A DNA stretch of 64,000 nucleotides from Asticcacaulis benevestitus DSM 16100 = ATCC BAA-896 (GTDB taxonomy: Bacteria; Pseudomonadota; Alphaproteobacteria; Caulobacterales; Caulobacteraceae). Under the pieces are notes generated by a model. It made no database searches, was not told the origin of the DNA, and saw nothing but the letters and a program-made list of their open reading frames with translations. Made by a program: the position numbers and the translations under genes. This document shows, piece after piece, positions 18,291 to 27,281 of this stretch. The stretch's first letter is position 1, and the number at the start of each line of letters is the position of its first letter. The stretch is taken from contig NZ_AQWM01000008.1 of the NCBI RefSeq assembly GCF_000376105.1, positions 59,281 to 123,280 of the forward strand, given 5' to 3'.

Positions 18291-18895
18291 CCAACGCCCG
18301 CGCCTGAGCCGCGAAGCCCGGCAAAAGCAAATTCTGGAGGCCGCGATCGCCTGCGTTCTGCGCCACGGCTTTCACGGCGCCAGCATGTCCGAGACCGCCA
18401 AGCAGGCGCAGATGAGTGTGGGCATTATCTATCGTCACTTTGAAAACAAGGAAGCCATCATCGAGGCGATTGTGGCGCTTGATCGCCGAGCTGCGCACCG
18501 ACGTGGCAGAATACCTGTTACGCGCCGAAAGTGGCGAGCGCGACAAGTCGCTTGATGATGCGATCTCCTTTATCTCCCGCCAGCACGAACGCAAACGCAG
18601 CGCCCTGGCCTTGGAGATCTATGCAGAAGCGGCACGTAATCTTAAGGTCGAAGCCATTGTACGCCGATCCGCCGCTATAGAGCGCGAGCTTATCCTTACG
18701 CTGGTAAAAATTACCGCTTCGCCAGACCTCAGTCCCGTCGAACTCGATGCCCGCGCCGACATGCTGCGCATTATTGCTGACGGCATGACAGTACGCGGTC
18801 TCTACACGACCGACACGGATCATACCGCTCTCGCTCGCGTGCTCAAACCCGTATTCGACATGATCGTGCAGATCGACAGCGTGACAAGGTCTTAA
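18283..18895 (+). pseudogene. TetR-family regulator, frameshifted
   Basis: Frame 1 encodes a TetR helix-turn-helix region: RPRLSREARQKQILEAA, then FHGASMSETAKQAQMSVGII and YRHFENKEAIIEAIVAL. At about 18478-18490 the homology moves to frame 2, which continues as ELRTDVAEYLLRAESGERDKS to the stop at 18895. One surplus base, most likely in the CGCC at 18484-18487, explains it. No start codon with a ribosome site remains at the 5' end, which abuts the truncated nodT. A TetR repressor normally lies divergent to an RND operon, so this is the regulator half of the same decayed locus. Confidence 0.82.
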
Positions 18896-18996
18896 AAAAG
18901 GTAACCCCTTCCTCAAATATGTCAGGCATGTAAACTGTCATATATATACAACAACCACTGGTAAAGTTCCCGTTTGACGATATTCCACATTTGAAC

Positions 18997-19024
18997 TGAC
19001 AACCTTGTCATGATAGCGTTATCA
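18997..19024. promoter_or_regulatory. Two abutting LacI-type operator candidates
   Basis: TGACAACCTTGTCA (18997-19010) and TGATAGCGTTATCA (19011-19024) are consecutive 14-bp palindromes with no base between them. Arms TGACAA/TTGTCA and TGATA/TATCA are perfect. The TGxxAxCGxTxxCA layout is the LacI-family form; the first has CC in place of CG at its centre. They lie just after a TTGACG hexamer, placed to block a promoter of the TonB receptor gene. No LacI gene is in the window. Confidence 0.6.
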
Positions 19025-19095
19025 ACATAAGGAAATCGCGACTCGGTTGTCGAAGATTTCAAAACGGGAATGAAACGCCAGGGGCACATACCGCT

Positions 19096-19107
19096 TCAAG
19101 CGCTTTT
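19096..19107. promoter_or_regulatory. Third palindromic core in the receptor leader
   Basis: AAGCGCTT (19098-19105) is a perfect 8-bp palindrome inside TTCAAGCGCTTTTG. It resembles the centre of LacI-family operators and may be an auxiliary site. The segment CGCTTTTG recurs at 27161-27168 between the lactonase and the sugar symporter genes. Confidence 0.35.
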
Positions 19108-19259
19108 GTAAAGAGTTCGTGCCTGGCCGAAAATGCGGTTTCAGACATGAGAGAGTGCGTCAAAATCTTTGTGTATTCAAAAGCCTGCTTAACAGGCATG
19201 TAAACATAACAGTGCCGGCGTACTTGGTAGCGATTAAAGAAAACCAATGGGAGAAGAAA

Positions 19260-22200
19260 ATGACCAATAAATTTGGGGGCCTTATGCGTAAGGCTGTCCT
19301 GTGCAGCGTTTCGACGCTGGCCCTGGGCGCCATGACGAGCACCGTGTTCGCGCAGGACGCGACCACGGCTGCACCGGCAGACGAGTCAACCGTCGTCGTG
19401 GTGACCGGCATCCGCGGCTCGCTGCAACGCTCGATGAACATCAAGAAGAACGCCACCGGCGTTGTCGACGCCATCTCCGCGGAAGACATCGGCAAGTATC
19501 CAGATACCAACCTGGCGGAATCGGTCCAGCGCGTTCCAGGCGTGTCCATCAACCGCGTTAACGGCCAAGGTTCAGAAGTCACAGTTCGTGGATTCGGCCC
19601 CGGCTTCAACCTCGTTACCCTGAACGGCCGCGTCATGCCGACCGCAAACGTTTCGGTTGTCGGCGGTGACACAGACTTCAACGGCGGCGGCACACGTAAC
19701 TTCGATTTCGGCAATATTGCCTCTGACGGCATCAGCGGTTTTGAAGTTTACAAGACCGGTAAGGCCAATATCGCTTCCGGCGGTATCGGCGCCACCCTGA
19801 ACATCAAGACCCTGCGTCCGATCACCCAGGCAGGTCATCGCGGCAGCTTGTCGGTTAAAGCCCTGCACGGCGACAACATGGTCGACGGCAAGGATTTCAC
19901 GCCGGAAGTTTCCGGCGCCTATAGCTGGACCAACGACTCGAAAACCTTCGGTGTCTCCTTGTTCGGCGCCTATTCCGAACAGGATATCGCTACCCGTTCG
20001 GCGACCCAGAATGCCTGGAACATCGACTACTTCGCCACCTGCCCGACCGCGCAACCCGACTGCTCGCTTTTCCTGCCTAAGTCCAGCGGCCGTCTGCGTT
20101 ACGATTCGAACGGCAACCTGCTGACCCAGATCACCAACCGTCCGCCCGACGGCGCCCAGGTCTCTTACGGCAACGACAGCCGCTATCAGCTTAATGATGC
20201 CCATACGAAGCGCACCAATCTGCAAGCCACCATTCAATGGCGCCCGGCGGAAAACTGGCTGTTCACGGCTGACGCCCTTTATTCTGAAAATACGGCCAGC
20301 GAACAACGCGCCGACTCCGGCAACTGGTTCAACCGTCCGTTCGATAAGATCACCTTCGAAAAGGGTGCCTCTGGCATCTATAACGCCGTCTACATGCAGG
20401 AAAATGAAAACGGCACCAAGGATATGGGCTTCGAGCAGGCTCTGCGCGGCACCAAGGACACCCTCACCTCGTTCGGTCTGAATGCCGAATGGACAATTAA
20501 CGACAAGATGAGCGTGACTTTCGATGCACATAGCTCGAAGGGTGAGTCTCTGCCGGGCAATCCGAATGGCACCAGCGCCGTTCTGATCGCTCTTGGTGCT
20601 CCTGTCATCGCTGAGCACTCGGTCGATTTCCGAGGCGATATCCCTATCCAGAAGTTCACGATCAATGACAGCAATCCGGTTTACAAAACCAATTCTGCCG
20701 GCAAACTCGTTGACGCCAATGACAATGTTATTGTTGATGCAAACGGCAACCTTCTCCCCGGCACCTCGCGGGTGATCGTTGGCTATCGCGGCAACAACAA
20801 CGGCAAGCTGGATCTGGGCGATGTGGGTTCGCAGGTCGGTCGCATGGTTACGAACAGCCAGACTCACCAGATCGACGAATTCAAGGCCAATTTCGCCTAT
20901 GATCTTGAAGGCGAAAGCCGCTTCGATTTCGGCATCGATCTGCTGAAAGGCAAGATGGAAACCACGACCGGCCAGACCTATCAGGCTCTGGGTGACTGGG
21001 GTATCGGCAATCCGGGCGACGTGGCCCTGTATGCTCCTGGTCTTGTCCAGACCTACGATATCGGCGCACTCTTCCAGGACTTCACGCCTGGCCAATCCAA
21101 TATCGCCTTCCGCGGCAATGCTCTGGATATCTACAACGCACTCGCCAAAGGCTATAACACCACGATCCCAACAGCCGCTCTGACATCGAACACGATCGAA
21201 GAAAATGTTAAGGCGATCTACGGCCAATTCCAGATGAAGGGCGATCTGCTCGGTATGGAAGCCGGCATCGTTGCCGGTCTGCGGTATGAAAAGACCGATA
21301 TCGACGCCTCGGCTGTTCAAAGCCTGCCGACCGCCATTCGCTGGACGGCGGACAACGACACCACTGTCGATTTCAACGGCGGCGTTGTTACACTTGCGCA
21401 AAAGGCCAGCTACGATAACTGGTTGCCGAACCTTGATGTCACGCTGCATGTCCGTGACGATGTGATCGCTCGTGCGTCTTACTCCAAGACGATCGCGCGT
21501 CCCGCGTTCAGCGACATGTTCCTGACGACTACGGTTGGCGGCCCGCCGCGCCCCACGCTTAACGGCGTGAACCCGACAGCGAACAAGGGCAATGTTGACC
21601 TGCTTCCGCTGGAATCGAGCAACATCGATTTCTCGGTCGAGTGGTATTACGGTCCATCCAGCTATGTTTCGGCTGGTTTCTACAACAAGGACATCGCCAA
21701 CTTCGTTGGTCGGGGTTCGGTCAACTCGGATCAATTCGGTCTGCGTGACCCATCCTCCGGTCGTCCGGGCACGCGCTCGGGCGCTGCATCAACGGCTCTA
21801 AGCAATATCGGCCAAGGCACCACGGATGTGAACCTGTTCACGATGACCGCTCTGATCATCAAGAACAACGGCAATTCGGCCGCCGCCACGAGCGAATATC
21901 AGTCCCATCTGAATGGCGCGGGTAACCTGGATCAAACCTTCGTCGATCAGGTTTTGAAGACCTACGATATTACGGCTGACTCTACTGATCCGTTGTATAC
22001 CTTCGTCACCAGCATCCCGGTCAACAACAAGAATGCTAACCTGCATGGCTTCGAATTCGCCATCCAGCACTTCTTCGGTGACACCGGCTTTGGTGTTTCG
22101 GGCAGCCTGACAACGGTTGACGGCGACATCAAGTTCGACAACACGGCCGCCGATACAAACACCGTCCAGTTCCCGCTGCTCGGTCTGTCGAACACCTACA

Positions 22201-22499
22201 ACATCACCGGTATCTACGATAAGAACGGCCTGTCGGCACGCCTGTCGTACAACTGGCGCGATGAGTACATCAGCGGCGCAAACCGCGACGGTACAGCCCA
22301 CAACCCGACCTATGTCGAGCCCTTCGGCGTGGTGGATCTCGCGGTCAGCTATCAGTTGACACCTAGCCTCCAACTCACCTTCGACGGTCTGAACCTGAAC
22401 AAGGAACACATTCGTCAACACGGCCGCGATGATATCAACTTCATCTACGCCCAGGAACTGGACACACGCTATCAGCTTGGCCTGCGTTACAAGTTCTAA
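19260..22499 (+). CDS. TonB-dependent receptor (carbohydrate-locus type)
   Basis: 1079 residues. A signal peptide ends near TVFAQ. The plug domain follows with VVVTGIRGSLQRSM (TonB-box-like and start), ISAEDIGKYPDTNLAESVQRVPG and VTVRGFGPGFNLVTLNGR. The 22-strand barrel fills the rest and ends in RYQLGLRYKF with terminal Phe. This IGKYPDTNLAESLQR-type plug is typical of Caulobacter/Xanthomonas receptors for complex carbohydrates. It imports its ligand with TonB-ExbBD energy. The ATG at 19260 follows GGGAGAAG; the longer frame upstream has no signal peptide. It heads the SapC-cupin-halogenase genes, from which it is separated by a terminator. Confidence 0.92.
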   Translation: MTNKFGGLMRKAVLCSVSTLALGAMTSTVFAQDATTAAPADESTVVVVTGIRGSLQRSMNIKKNATGVVDAISAEDIGKYPDTNLAESVQRVPGVSINRVNGQGSEVTVRGFGPGFNLVTLNGRVMPTANVSVVGGDTDFNGGGTRNFDFGNIASDGISGFEVYKTGKANIASGGIGATLNIKTLRPITQAGHRGSLSVKALHGDNMVDGKDFTPEVSGAYSWTNDSKTFGVSLFGAYSEQDIATRSATQNAWNIDYFATCPTAQPDCSLFLPKSSGRLRYDSNGNLLTQITNRPPDGAQVSYGNDSRYQLNDAHTKRTNLQATIQWRPAENWLFTADALYSENTASEQRADSGNWFNRPFDKITFEKGASGIYNAVYMQENENGTKDMGFEQALRGTKDTLTSFGLNAEWTINDKMSVTFDAHSSKGESLPGNPNGTSAVLIALGAPVIAEHSVDFRGDIPIQKFTINDSNPVYKTNSAGKLVDANDNVIVDANGNLLPGTSRVIVGYRGNNNGKLDLGDVGSQVGRMVTNSQTHQIDEFKANFAYDLEGESRFDFGIDLLKGKMETTTGQTYQALGDWGIGNPGDVALYAPGLVQTYDIGALFQDFTPGQSNIAFRGNALDIYNALAKGYNTTIPTAALTSNTIEENVKAIYGQFQMKGDLLGMEAGIVAGLRYEKTDIDASAVQSLPTAIRWTADNDTTVDFNGGVVTLAQKASYDNWLPNLDVTLHVRDDVIARASYSKTIARPAFSDMFLTTTVGGPPRPTLNGVNPTANKGNVDLLPLESSNIDFSVEWYYGPSSYVSAGFYNKDIANFVGRGSVNSDQFGLRDPSSGRPGTRSGAASTALSNIGQGTTDVNLFTMTALIIKNNGNSAAATSEYQSHLNGAGNLDQTFVDQVLKTYDITADSTDPLYTFVTSIPVNNKNANLHGFEFAIQHFFGDTGFGVSGSLTTVDGDIKFDNTAADTNTVQFPLLGLSNTYNITGIYDKNGLSARLSYNWRDEYISGANRDGTAHNPTYVEPFGVVDLAVSYQLTPSLQLTFDGLNLNKEHIRQHGRDDINFIYAQELDTRYQLGLRYKF

Positions 22500-22528
22500 T
22501 ACAATCGACGCTTAATACCGTCACGGGA

Positions 22529-22556
22529 AAGGCCGCGGTTCGCCGCGGCCTTTTTT
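22529..22556 (+). terminator. Terminator after the TonB receptor
   Basis: GGCCGCGG (22531-22538) pairs with CCGCGGCC (22543-22550) around TTCG, extended by AA/TT, and is followed by TTTTTT. The TTCG loop makes it very stable. It probably lowers expression of sapC and the later genes relative to the receptor. Confidence 0.88.
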
Positions 22557-22591
22557 CGTAAGGTAAGTCAGAACAGTGAGGATGATAAAAA

Positions 22592-23317
22592 ATGACCCAG
22601 ACCGTCCTGCTCGATAATGTCGAGCACCATGATTTAAGGTTGATCAGCGGCCATTCCGCGGCTTTGGGCGACAAGGTGAATATGGCGCTGGTCTTCCCGA
22701 CCGAGTTCGCAGAGGTTCAGCGCGAATACCCGATCCTGTTCCGTCGATCGGACAACGGCACGTTTCAAGCCTTTGCCCTATTGGGACTGGATCGCGACGA
22801 AAACCTCTACCTCGACGACAAGGGCTGGCAGGCCCGTTATATTCCGGCCATTCAGGCGCGCGGCCCGTTCCGCATTGGCCTGCGTGAGCAGGAAAGCGGC
22901 GTCACAGAACCGATGATCATGGTCGATCTCGACCATCCGCGCATCAGCCGCAGCGAAGGCGCCCCGCTGTTCCAGCCGCATGGTGGCCACTCGCCGGCGC
23001 TTGAGCGAGTCGTCCAGACCCTGCGCACGCTGCATGTCGGGGCCGAAGCCAGCCATGCCATGTTCACGGCCTTTGAAACAGCCGGTCTCATCGCGCCGGT
23101 GGAGATCAACATCCGCCTCGATGAAACGACGCAGTACAGCCTGCCAGGCTTCTTTTCTATCAGTTCGGACGGCCTGAGCCAGCTTGAGGGCGCTACCCTC
23201 GAAAAGCTCAACACTGCCGGCTTCCTCGCTCTGGCTTTCTGCGTGTTGACCTCCATGGGCAATATGTCGCGGCTGATCGAGATGAAGAACCGCCAACGCG
23301 CTCTTTTACCCGCCTGA
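22592..23317 (+). CDS. SapC-family protein
   Basis: 241 residues, no signal peptide. Features such as FPTEFAEVQREYPILFRR, GWQARYIPAIQARGPFRIGL and the later VMVDLDHPRIS-type segment are hallmarks of SapC-family proteins (named after a Campylobacter fetus gene linked to S-layer secretion). The family's function is unknown. In Caulobacterales and Xanthomonadales it is usually found between a TonB receptor and a cupin-8/halogenase pair, as here. It starts 36 bases after the receptor's terminator and 22 bases before the cupin gene. Confidence 0.85.
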   Translation: MTQTVLLDNVEHHDLRLISGHSAALGDKVNMALVFPTEFAEVQREYPILFRRSDNGTFQAFALLGLDRDENLYLDDKGWQARYIPAIQARGPFRIGLREQESGVTEPMIMVDLDHPRISRSEGAPLFQPHGGHSPALERVVQTLRTLHVGAEASHAMFTAFETAGLIAPVEINIRLDETTQYSLPGFFSISSDGLSQLEGATLEKLNTAGFLALAFCVLTSMGNMSRLIEMKNRQRALLPA

Positions 23318-23339
23318 ACAAACGCGTAAGCTGTAGGCC

Positions 23340-24365
23340 ATGGTGCATATAACGACCAAGACCAAGGTTCTCGAGGGGATCGCGCCCGACGCCATCCCTT
23401 ACGATGAGCTGTTAGCGATGCAGTCGCCGGTCATCCTTAAAGGCGTGGCGCGTGACTGGGGGCTGGTGCAGGCAGGCAGCGCCTCGCCACAGAACGCCAT
23501 CGATAAGCTCAAGGGTTTCTATCAGGGGCGTCCGGTCACTGGATTTACTGGCGCACCGGAAATCTACGGCCGTTTCTTTTACAATGATGAGGTAACGGCC
23601 CTGAACTTCAAGGCCGAGCGCGTCCTGCTTGACGCGTTTCTTGATCAGATAGCCGACCATCTCGCAGACCCCGCGCCGCCGTCCTTCTATCTCGGCTCGA
23701 CCGATCTCGACACCTATCTGCCGGGGCTGCGCGCCGAGAACGATCTTGACCTCAGTCACCCGATGTTCACCAGCGTTATCGCCAGCATCTGGATCGGCAA
23801 TCGCACCACCGCCACGGCGCATTTCGACATGTCGCACAATCTCGCCGTATGTGTGGCCGGCCACCGTCGCTTCACGCTTTTCCCCCCCGAACAGGTGGAC
23901 AACCTCTATCCCGGTCCGCTGGAACCGACCCCCGGCGGCCAGGTGATCAGCATGGTTGATTTCCAATATCCCGATTACACGCGCTACCCCGGCTTCCGCG
24001 AAGCTGAGGCTGCAGGTCAGGTCGCTGATCTCGAACCCGGCGACCTGTTGTTCTATCCGGCCATGTGGTGGCATCACGTCGAGGCGCTCGATTCCTTCAA
24101 TATTCTGATCAATTACTGGTGGAACACGACACCGACCTACATGGACACCCCGATGAACACCCTGCTGCACGCCCTGCTCTCGTTGCGCGACCGGCCGGAT
24201 GCTGAGAAGGCGGCGTGGCGCAACCTGTTCGACTACTACGTCTTCGGACCGGCTGAGCGCGCCGGCGCGCACCTGCCAGAAGCGGCGCGGGGTAATCTGG
24301 GGCCACTGGACGATATGAAGGCGCGACGCCTGCGTGCCATGCTGCTTAACCGCCTAAACCGATAA
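23340..24365 (+). CDS. Cupin-8/JmjC-like Fe(II) oxygenase
   Basis: 341 residues. A JmjC-type double-stranded beta-helix has HFD (His161, Asp163) in TTATAHFDMSHNLAVCVAGH and a distal His (245 or 246) in FYPAMWWHHVEAL, the facial-triad ligands. GHRRFTLFPPEQVDNLYPG is the core motif of the FIH/cupin_8 subfamily. Family members hydroxylate protein or small-molecule substrates with 2-oxoglutarate and O2; the substrate here is unknown. It lies 24 bases before the halogenase gene and is clearly in the same transcript. Confidence 0.87.
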   Translation: MVHITTKTKVLEGIAPDAIPYDELLAMQSPVILKGVARDWGLVQAGSASPQNAIDKLKGFYQGRPVTGFTGAPEIYGRFFYNDEVTALNFKAERVLLDAFLDQIADHLADPAPPSFYLGSTDLDTYLPGLRAENDLDLSHPMFTSVIASIWIGNRTTATAHFDMSHNLAVCVAGHRRFTLFPPEQVDNLYPGPLEPTPGGQVISMVDFQYPDYTRYPGFREAEAAGQVADLEPGDLLFYPAMWWHHVEALDSFNILINYWWNTTPTYMDTPMNTLLHALLSLRDRPDAEKAAWRNLFDYYVFGPAERAGAHLPEAARGNLGPLDDMKARRLRAMLLNRLNR

Positions 24366-24389
24366 AAGAAACGATAAGGGAAAATCGAC

Positions 24390-25889
24390 ATGAACGAACA
24401 GCGCGTGAAGAAGGTGGTCATCGCCGGCGGCGGCACAGCCGGCTGGTGCACGGCGGCGGCTCTCAGCAAGTTGATCGGTCCGTTGCTCGACATCACCCTG
24501 GTCGAATCCGAGGATATCGGCACGGTCGGTGTCGGCGAATCCACCATCCCGACCGTGCGCACCTTCCACCGGTTTCTCGGCATCGATGAGCGTGAGGTCA
24601 TGCGCGCCACAAACGCCACCTTCAAGCTCGGTATCTCCTTCGAGAACTGGGCGCGCGAGCAAGATCAGTATTTCCACGCTTTCGGCACCATTGGCCGCTC
24701 GCCTTGGATGGCCGATTTCCATCATATCTGGCTGCAAGCCAGGGCTGATGGCTACGGTGGCGATCTGGGCGACTATTGCCTGGAATTGCAGGCCGCCAAG
24801 GCTGGCCGCTTCCAGACCTCGGAAAAGGCCACGATCAACTACGCCTATCATCTTGATGCCGGGCTCTACGGACAATTTCTGCGCAAGCTAAGCGAGGCCA
24901 ACGGCGTCAGGCGTATCGAAGGCAAGATCGCCCGCGTTGAACAGGACGCTAAATCCGGCTTCCTCACCGGTCTTGTTATGGATTCAGGCGCCACCATCGA
25001 AGGCGACCTGTTTATCGACTGCACTGGATTCCGTGGTCTTTTGATCGAGCAGACGTTGAAAACAGGCTGGGACGACTGGAGCCATTGGCTCCCCACCGAC
25101 AGGGCCCTGGCCGTGCAGACCGACTCCGTCGGGACGATTATGCCCTATACCCGCGCCATTGCGCACGACGCCGGCTGGCGCTGGCGGATCCCACTGCAAA
25201 GCCGTGTCGGCAATGGCCTGGTCTATTGCAGCCAGTATCTATCGGAAGAGGACGCCCGCACGCGCCTGCTCGGCGCGCTCGACGCCCCGCCCCTGTTCGA
25301 TCCACGCCTGATCCCTTATTCCACTGGTCGTCGCAAAATGTCGTGGAACAAGAACTGCGTGGCGCTTGGCCTCTCCAGCGGCTTTATCGAACCGCTCGAA
25401 TCGACCAGCATCCACCTGTTCCAGATCGGCGTGACTCGTCTGGTGCAGATGTTCCCCTTCAGCGGCATCACTCAGGCCCTGACCGATCGTTATAACCAGG
25501 CCGCCCGCGCCGAACTGGAACGCGTCCGTGACTTCGTTATTCTGCACTACAAGGCAACCGAGCGCGACGACAGCGCCTTCTGGCACGACCGACATAACAT
25601 GTCCGTGCCAGACACCTTAGCGGCGCGTATCGAACTGTTCCGAGAAAAGGCCTATGCCTATCAGGCGCCGGACGATCTGTTCCGCGTCGATTCCTGGGTA
25701 CAGGTCCTGCTCGGCCAACGCATCGAGCCACGCGGCTGGCACGGCGTTGGCAAGCTGATGCCGCGCGAAGACGCCGTCCGAGGTCTGGAAGGCCTGAAAG
25801 GCAGCATCGCCAAGGCCGTCGCCGCCATGCCGCCGCATGATCATTTCCTGGCGCAATACTGCCCGATGAAAGACGTCGTGCCCGCCTGA
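24390..25889 (+). CDS. Flavin-dependent tryptophan-halogenase-family protein
   Basis: 499 residues. FAD-binding GGGTAG (13-18), WRWRIP (263-268, the family's WxWxIP motif) and Lys79 in FKLGISFENW, equivalent in position to the catalytic lysine of PrnA, are all present. EPLESTSIH (334-342) is the conserved active-site segment. Classical members chlorinate tryptophan with FADH2, O2 and halide. Homologues beside TonB receptors have no proven substrate. A flavin reductase partner is not in the window. The SD AAGGG precedes the ATG. Its stop is five bases from the convergent lactonase stop. Confidence 0.88.
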   Translation: MNEQRVKKVVIAGGGTAGWCTAAALSKLIGPLLDITLVESEDIGTVGVGESTIPTVRTFHRFLGIDEREVMRATNATFKLGISFENWAREQDQYFHAFGTIGRSPWMADFHHIWLQARADGYGGDLGDYCLELQAAKAGRFQTSEKATINYAYHLDAGLYGQFLRKLSEANGVRRIEGKIARVEQDAKSGFLTGLVMDSGATIEGDLFIDCTGFRGLLIEQTLKTGWDDWSHWLPTDRALAVQTDSVGTIMPYTRAIAHDAGWRWRIPLQSRVGNGLVYCSQYLSEEDARTRLLGALDAPPLFDPRLIPYSTGRRKMSWNKNCVALGLSSGFIEPLESTSIHLFQIGVTRLVQMFPFSGITQALTDRYNQAARAELERVRDFVILHYKATERDDSAFWHDRHNMSVPDTLAARIELFREKAYAYQAPDDLFRVDSWVQVLLGQRIEPRGWHGVGKLMPREDAVRGLEGLKGSIAKAVAAMPPHDHFLAQYCPMKDVVPA

Positions 25890-25894
25890 CAGCC

Positions 25895-27013
25895 TTAAGC
25901 AGACACGCCGATAAAGACGGGCGTGGAAACGGCGATTTTTTGATCCTTCGGCGCCAGAGTGCCATCGGACTTGATCTCGAAAATGACCAGATCGTTGCTA
26001 TTCTGGTGCGCCACGACAAGGCGCTTATGATCTTCATACACAGCGAAGAAGCGCGGCCAGTTGCCGAGCGTCGGCGACACCTGAATAGGTTCCAGACGGC
26101 CATCAGCCGCCACCGAAAACACCGCGATGCTGTTATGCCCGCGATTGGAGGCGTAAAGCCGGTCACCCGCCGCATTCAACGCGATATGGGCGCAGAAGCT
26201 TTCGCCCTTGAAGCCTTCCGGCAAGGTAGTGATGGTCTGTGTAGCTTCAAAACGACCATCCTTCGCAGCTTTCAAGACAATCACCGTATTGCTCAGTTCG
26301 GTGACCAGATAGGCGTGAACGCCATCCTTATGGAAGATCAGGTGACGCGGCCCGGCGCCGCCTGGCGCATGATAGGCCTCGAAAGCCTGCCCCACCGCGC
26401 CTGTCGTAGCATCGAAACTATAGCCCAGCACCTGATCTGTGCCGAGATCGACGCTGTAGATATAGTCGCCATGAAACTGCACCCAGTGGGCGTGCGGCCC
26501 TTCCTGCCGGGCCTTGTTCGGTCCGGAGCCCGCATTCTGGCGATTGGCCGGCGGCTGCTCCAGCCCACCCTCAGCGCCGATCTTGTACACGACGACATTG
26601 CCCGAAGAATAATTGGCGACAGCGAGATAGCCGCCGCTTTGATCGAGCGCTGCATAACAGGGCGAAGCGCCCTGGCTGGAAACCTCATAGGTCTTGTTCC
26701 ACGCCTTGTCGTAGATACCGATGCGGCCTTCGTCCTTTTCGTTGAGCAGGTAATAGTGCTGTGAAACCGGGCTGTAGGCGCCAAATGAAACGTTTTCGAT
26801 CGCCGGCAGGGCCGCGCCAAGCGTCCAGCTATCGGTGGCCGAAGTGTAGATCAGCGGATAGATGCCCTTGGCCGCATCCGAACTATAGGTGCCGACGAAC
26901 AGATTAAGATCGCCCTCCGCCGCCTGTACGGCGCCAAAGACCGAAGCGCCCGCCAGGGCTGTAGCGCCAGCCAGAAAAACGCGGCGATCAGGAGAGAGTG
27001 TCTGGCGAATCAT
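25895..27013 (-). CDS. Exported lactonase-family beta-propeller (6-phosphogluconolactonase-like)
   Basis: 372 residues. The leader DRRVFLAGATALAGASVFG is twin-arginine-like and ends near QAA. The rest is a seven-bladed lactonase (Pgl/YbhE) propeller, with motifs FVGTYSSDAAKGIY, YLAVANYSSGNVVVY, GPHAHWVQF, GPRHLIFHKDG and LYASNRGHNSIAVF. The family hydrolyses sugar lactones. A periplasmic location would suit aldonolactones made outside the cell. The ATG at 27013 follows GGAG by eight bases; longer frames upstream would bury the signal peptide. It is convergent with the halogenase and divergent from the sugar symporter. Confidence 0.88.
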   Translation of the reverse strand: MIRQTLSPDRRVFLAGATALAGASVFGAVQAAEGDLNLFVGTYSSDAAKGIYPLIYTSATDSWTLGAALPAIENVSFGAYSPVSQHYYLLNEKDEGRIGIYDKAWNKTYEVSSQGASPCYAALDQSGGYLAVANYSSGNVVVYKIGAEGGLEQPPANRQNAGSGPNKARQEGPHAHWVQFHGDYIYSVDLGTDQVLGYSFDATTGAVGQAFEAYHAPGGAGPRHLIFHKDGVHAYLVTELSNTVIVLKAAKDGRFEATQTITTLPEGFKGESFCAHIALNAAGDRLYASNRGHNSIAVFSVAADGRLEPIQVSPTLGNWPRFFAVYEDHKRLVVAHQNSNDLVIFEIKSDGTLAPKDQKIAVSTPVFIGVSA

Positions 27014-27154
27014 CGGGCGGTCTCCGGGGGGCATCAGGTTAAAGGTTCTGCCCCACCCTAACCGAAAGTCCGGCAAAGGGGCCAGCCCCTTTAAAAAATT
27101 CCCCTGACAGGCGATCTCAACAAAACGACACATTCGGTTGATTATAAAGATGGT

Positions 27155-27171
27155 TTTCACCGCTTTTGAAA
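27155..27171. promoter_or_regulatory. Inverted repeat between the lactonase and symporter genes
   Basis: TTTCA and TGAAA flank CCGCTTT. The central CGCTTTTG also occurs near the TonB receptor (19101-19108), so one regulator may act on both promoters. The 268-base divergent region otherwise shows no clear promoter pair. Confidence 0.3.
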
Positions 27172-27281
27172 CTTCCACCGGTTGAGTAAAGTTTTTGGGA
27201 AGAATGGCCTTACGAGTTCCTTAACCCCTGCGGACAAAAAATCGATTACAGCCTGTCTAAATCAAGGCCGCGAGACCACTC

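Larger units (their letters stand above)
18896..19259 (+). promoter_or_regulatory. Control region of the TonB receptor operon
   Basis: 364 bases with no credible gene. AT-rich stretches at 18900-18990 include TTGACG (18974-18979), a possible -35. Two contiguous palindromes follow at 18997-19024 and a third palindromic core at 19098-19105. The leader then runs about 150 bases to GGGAGAA before the ATG at 19260. Confidence 0.6.

Noticed and set aside
19572..21734. A 720-codon antisense frame opposite the TonB receptor
   Set aside because: No homology features and it is mirrored by a strong receptor sequence on the other strand.
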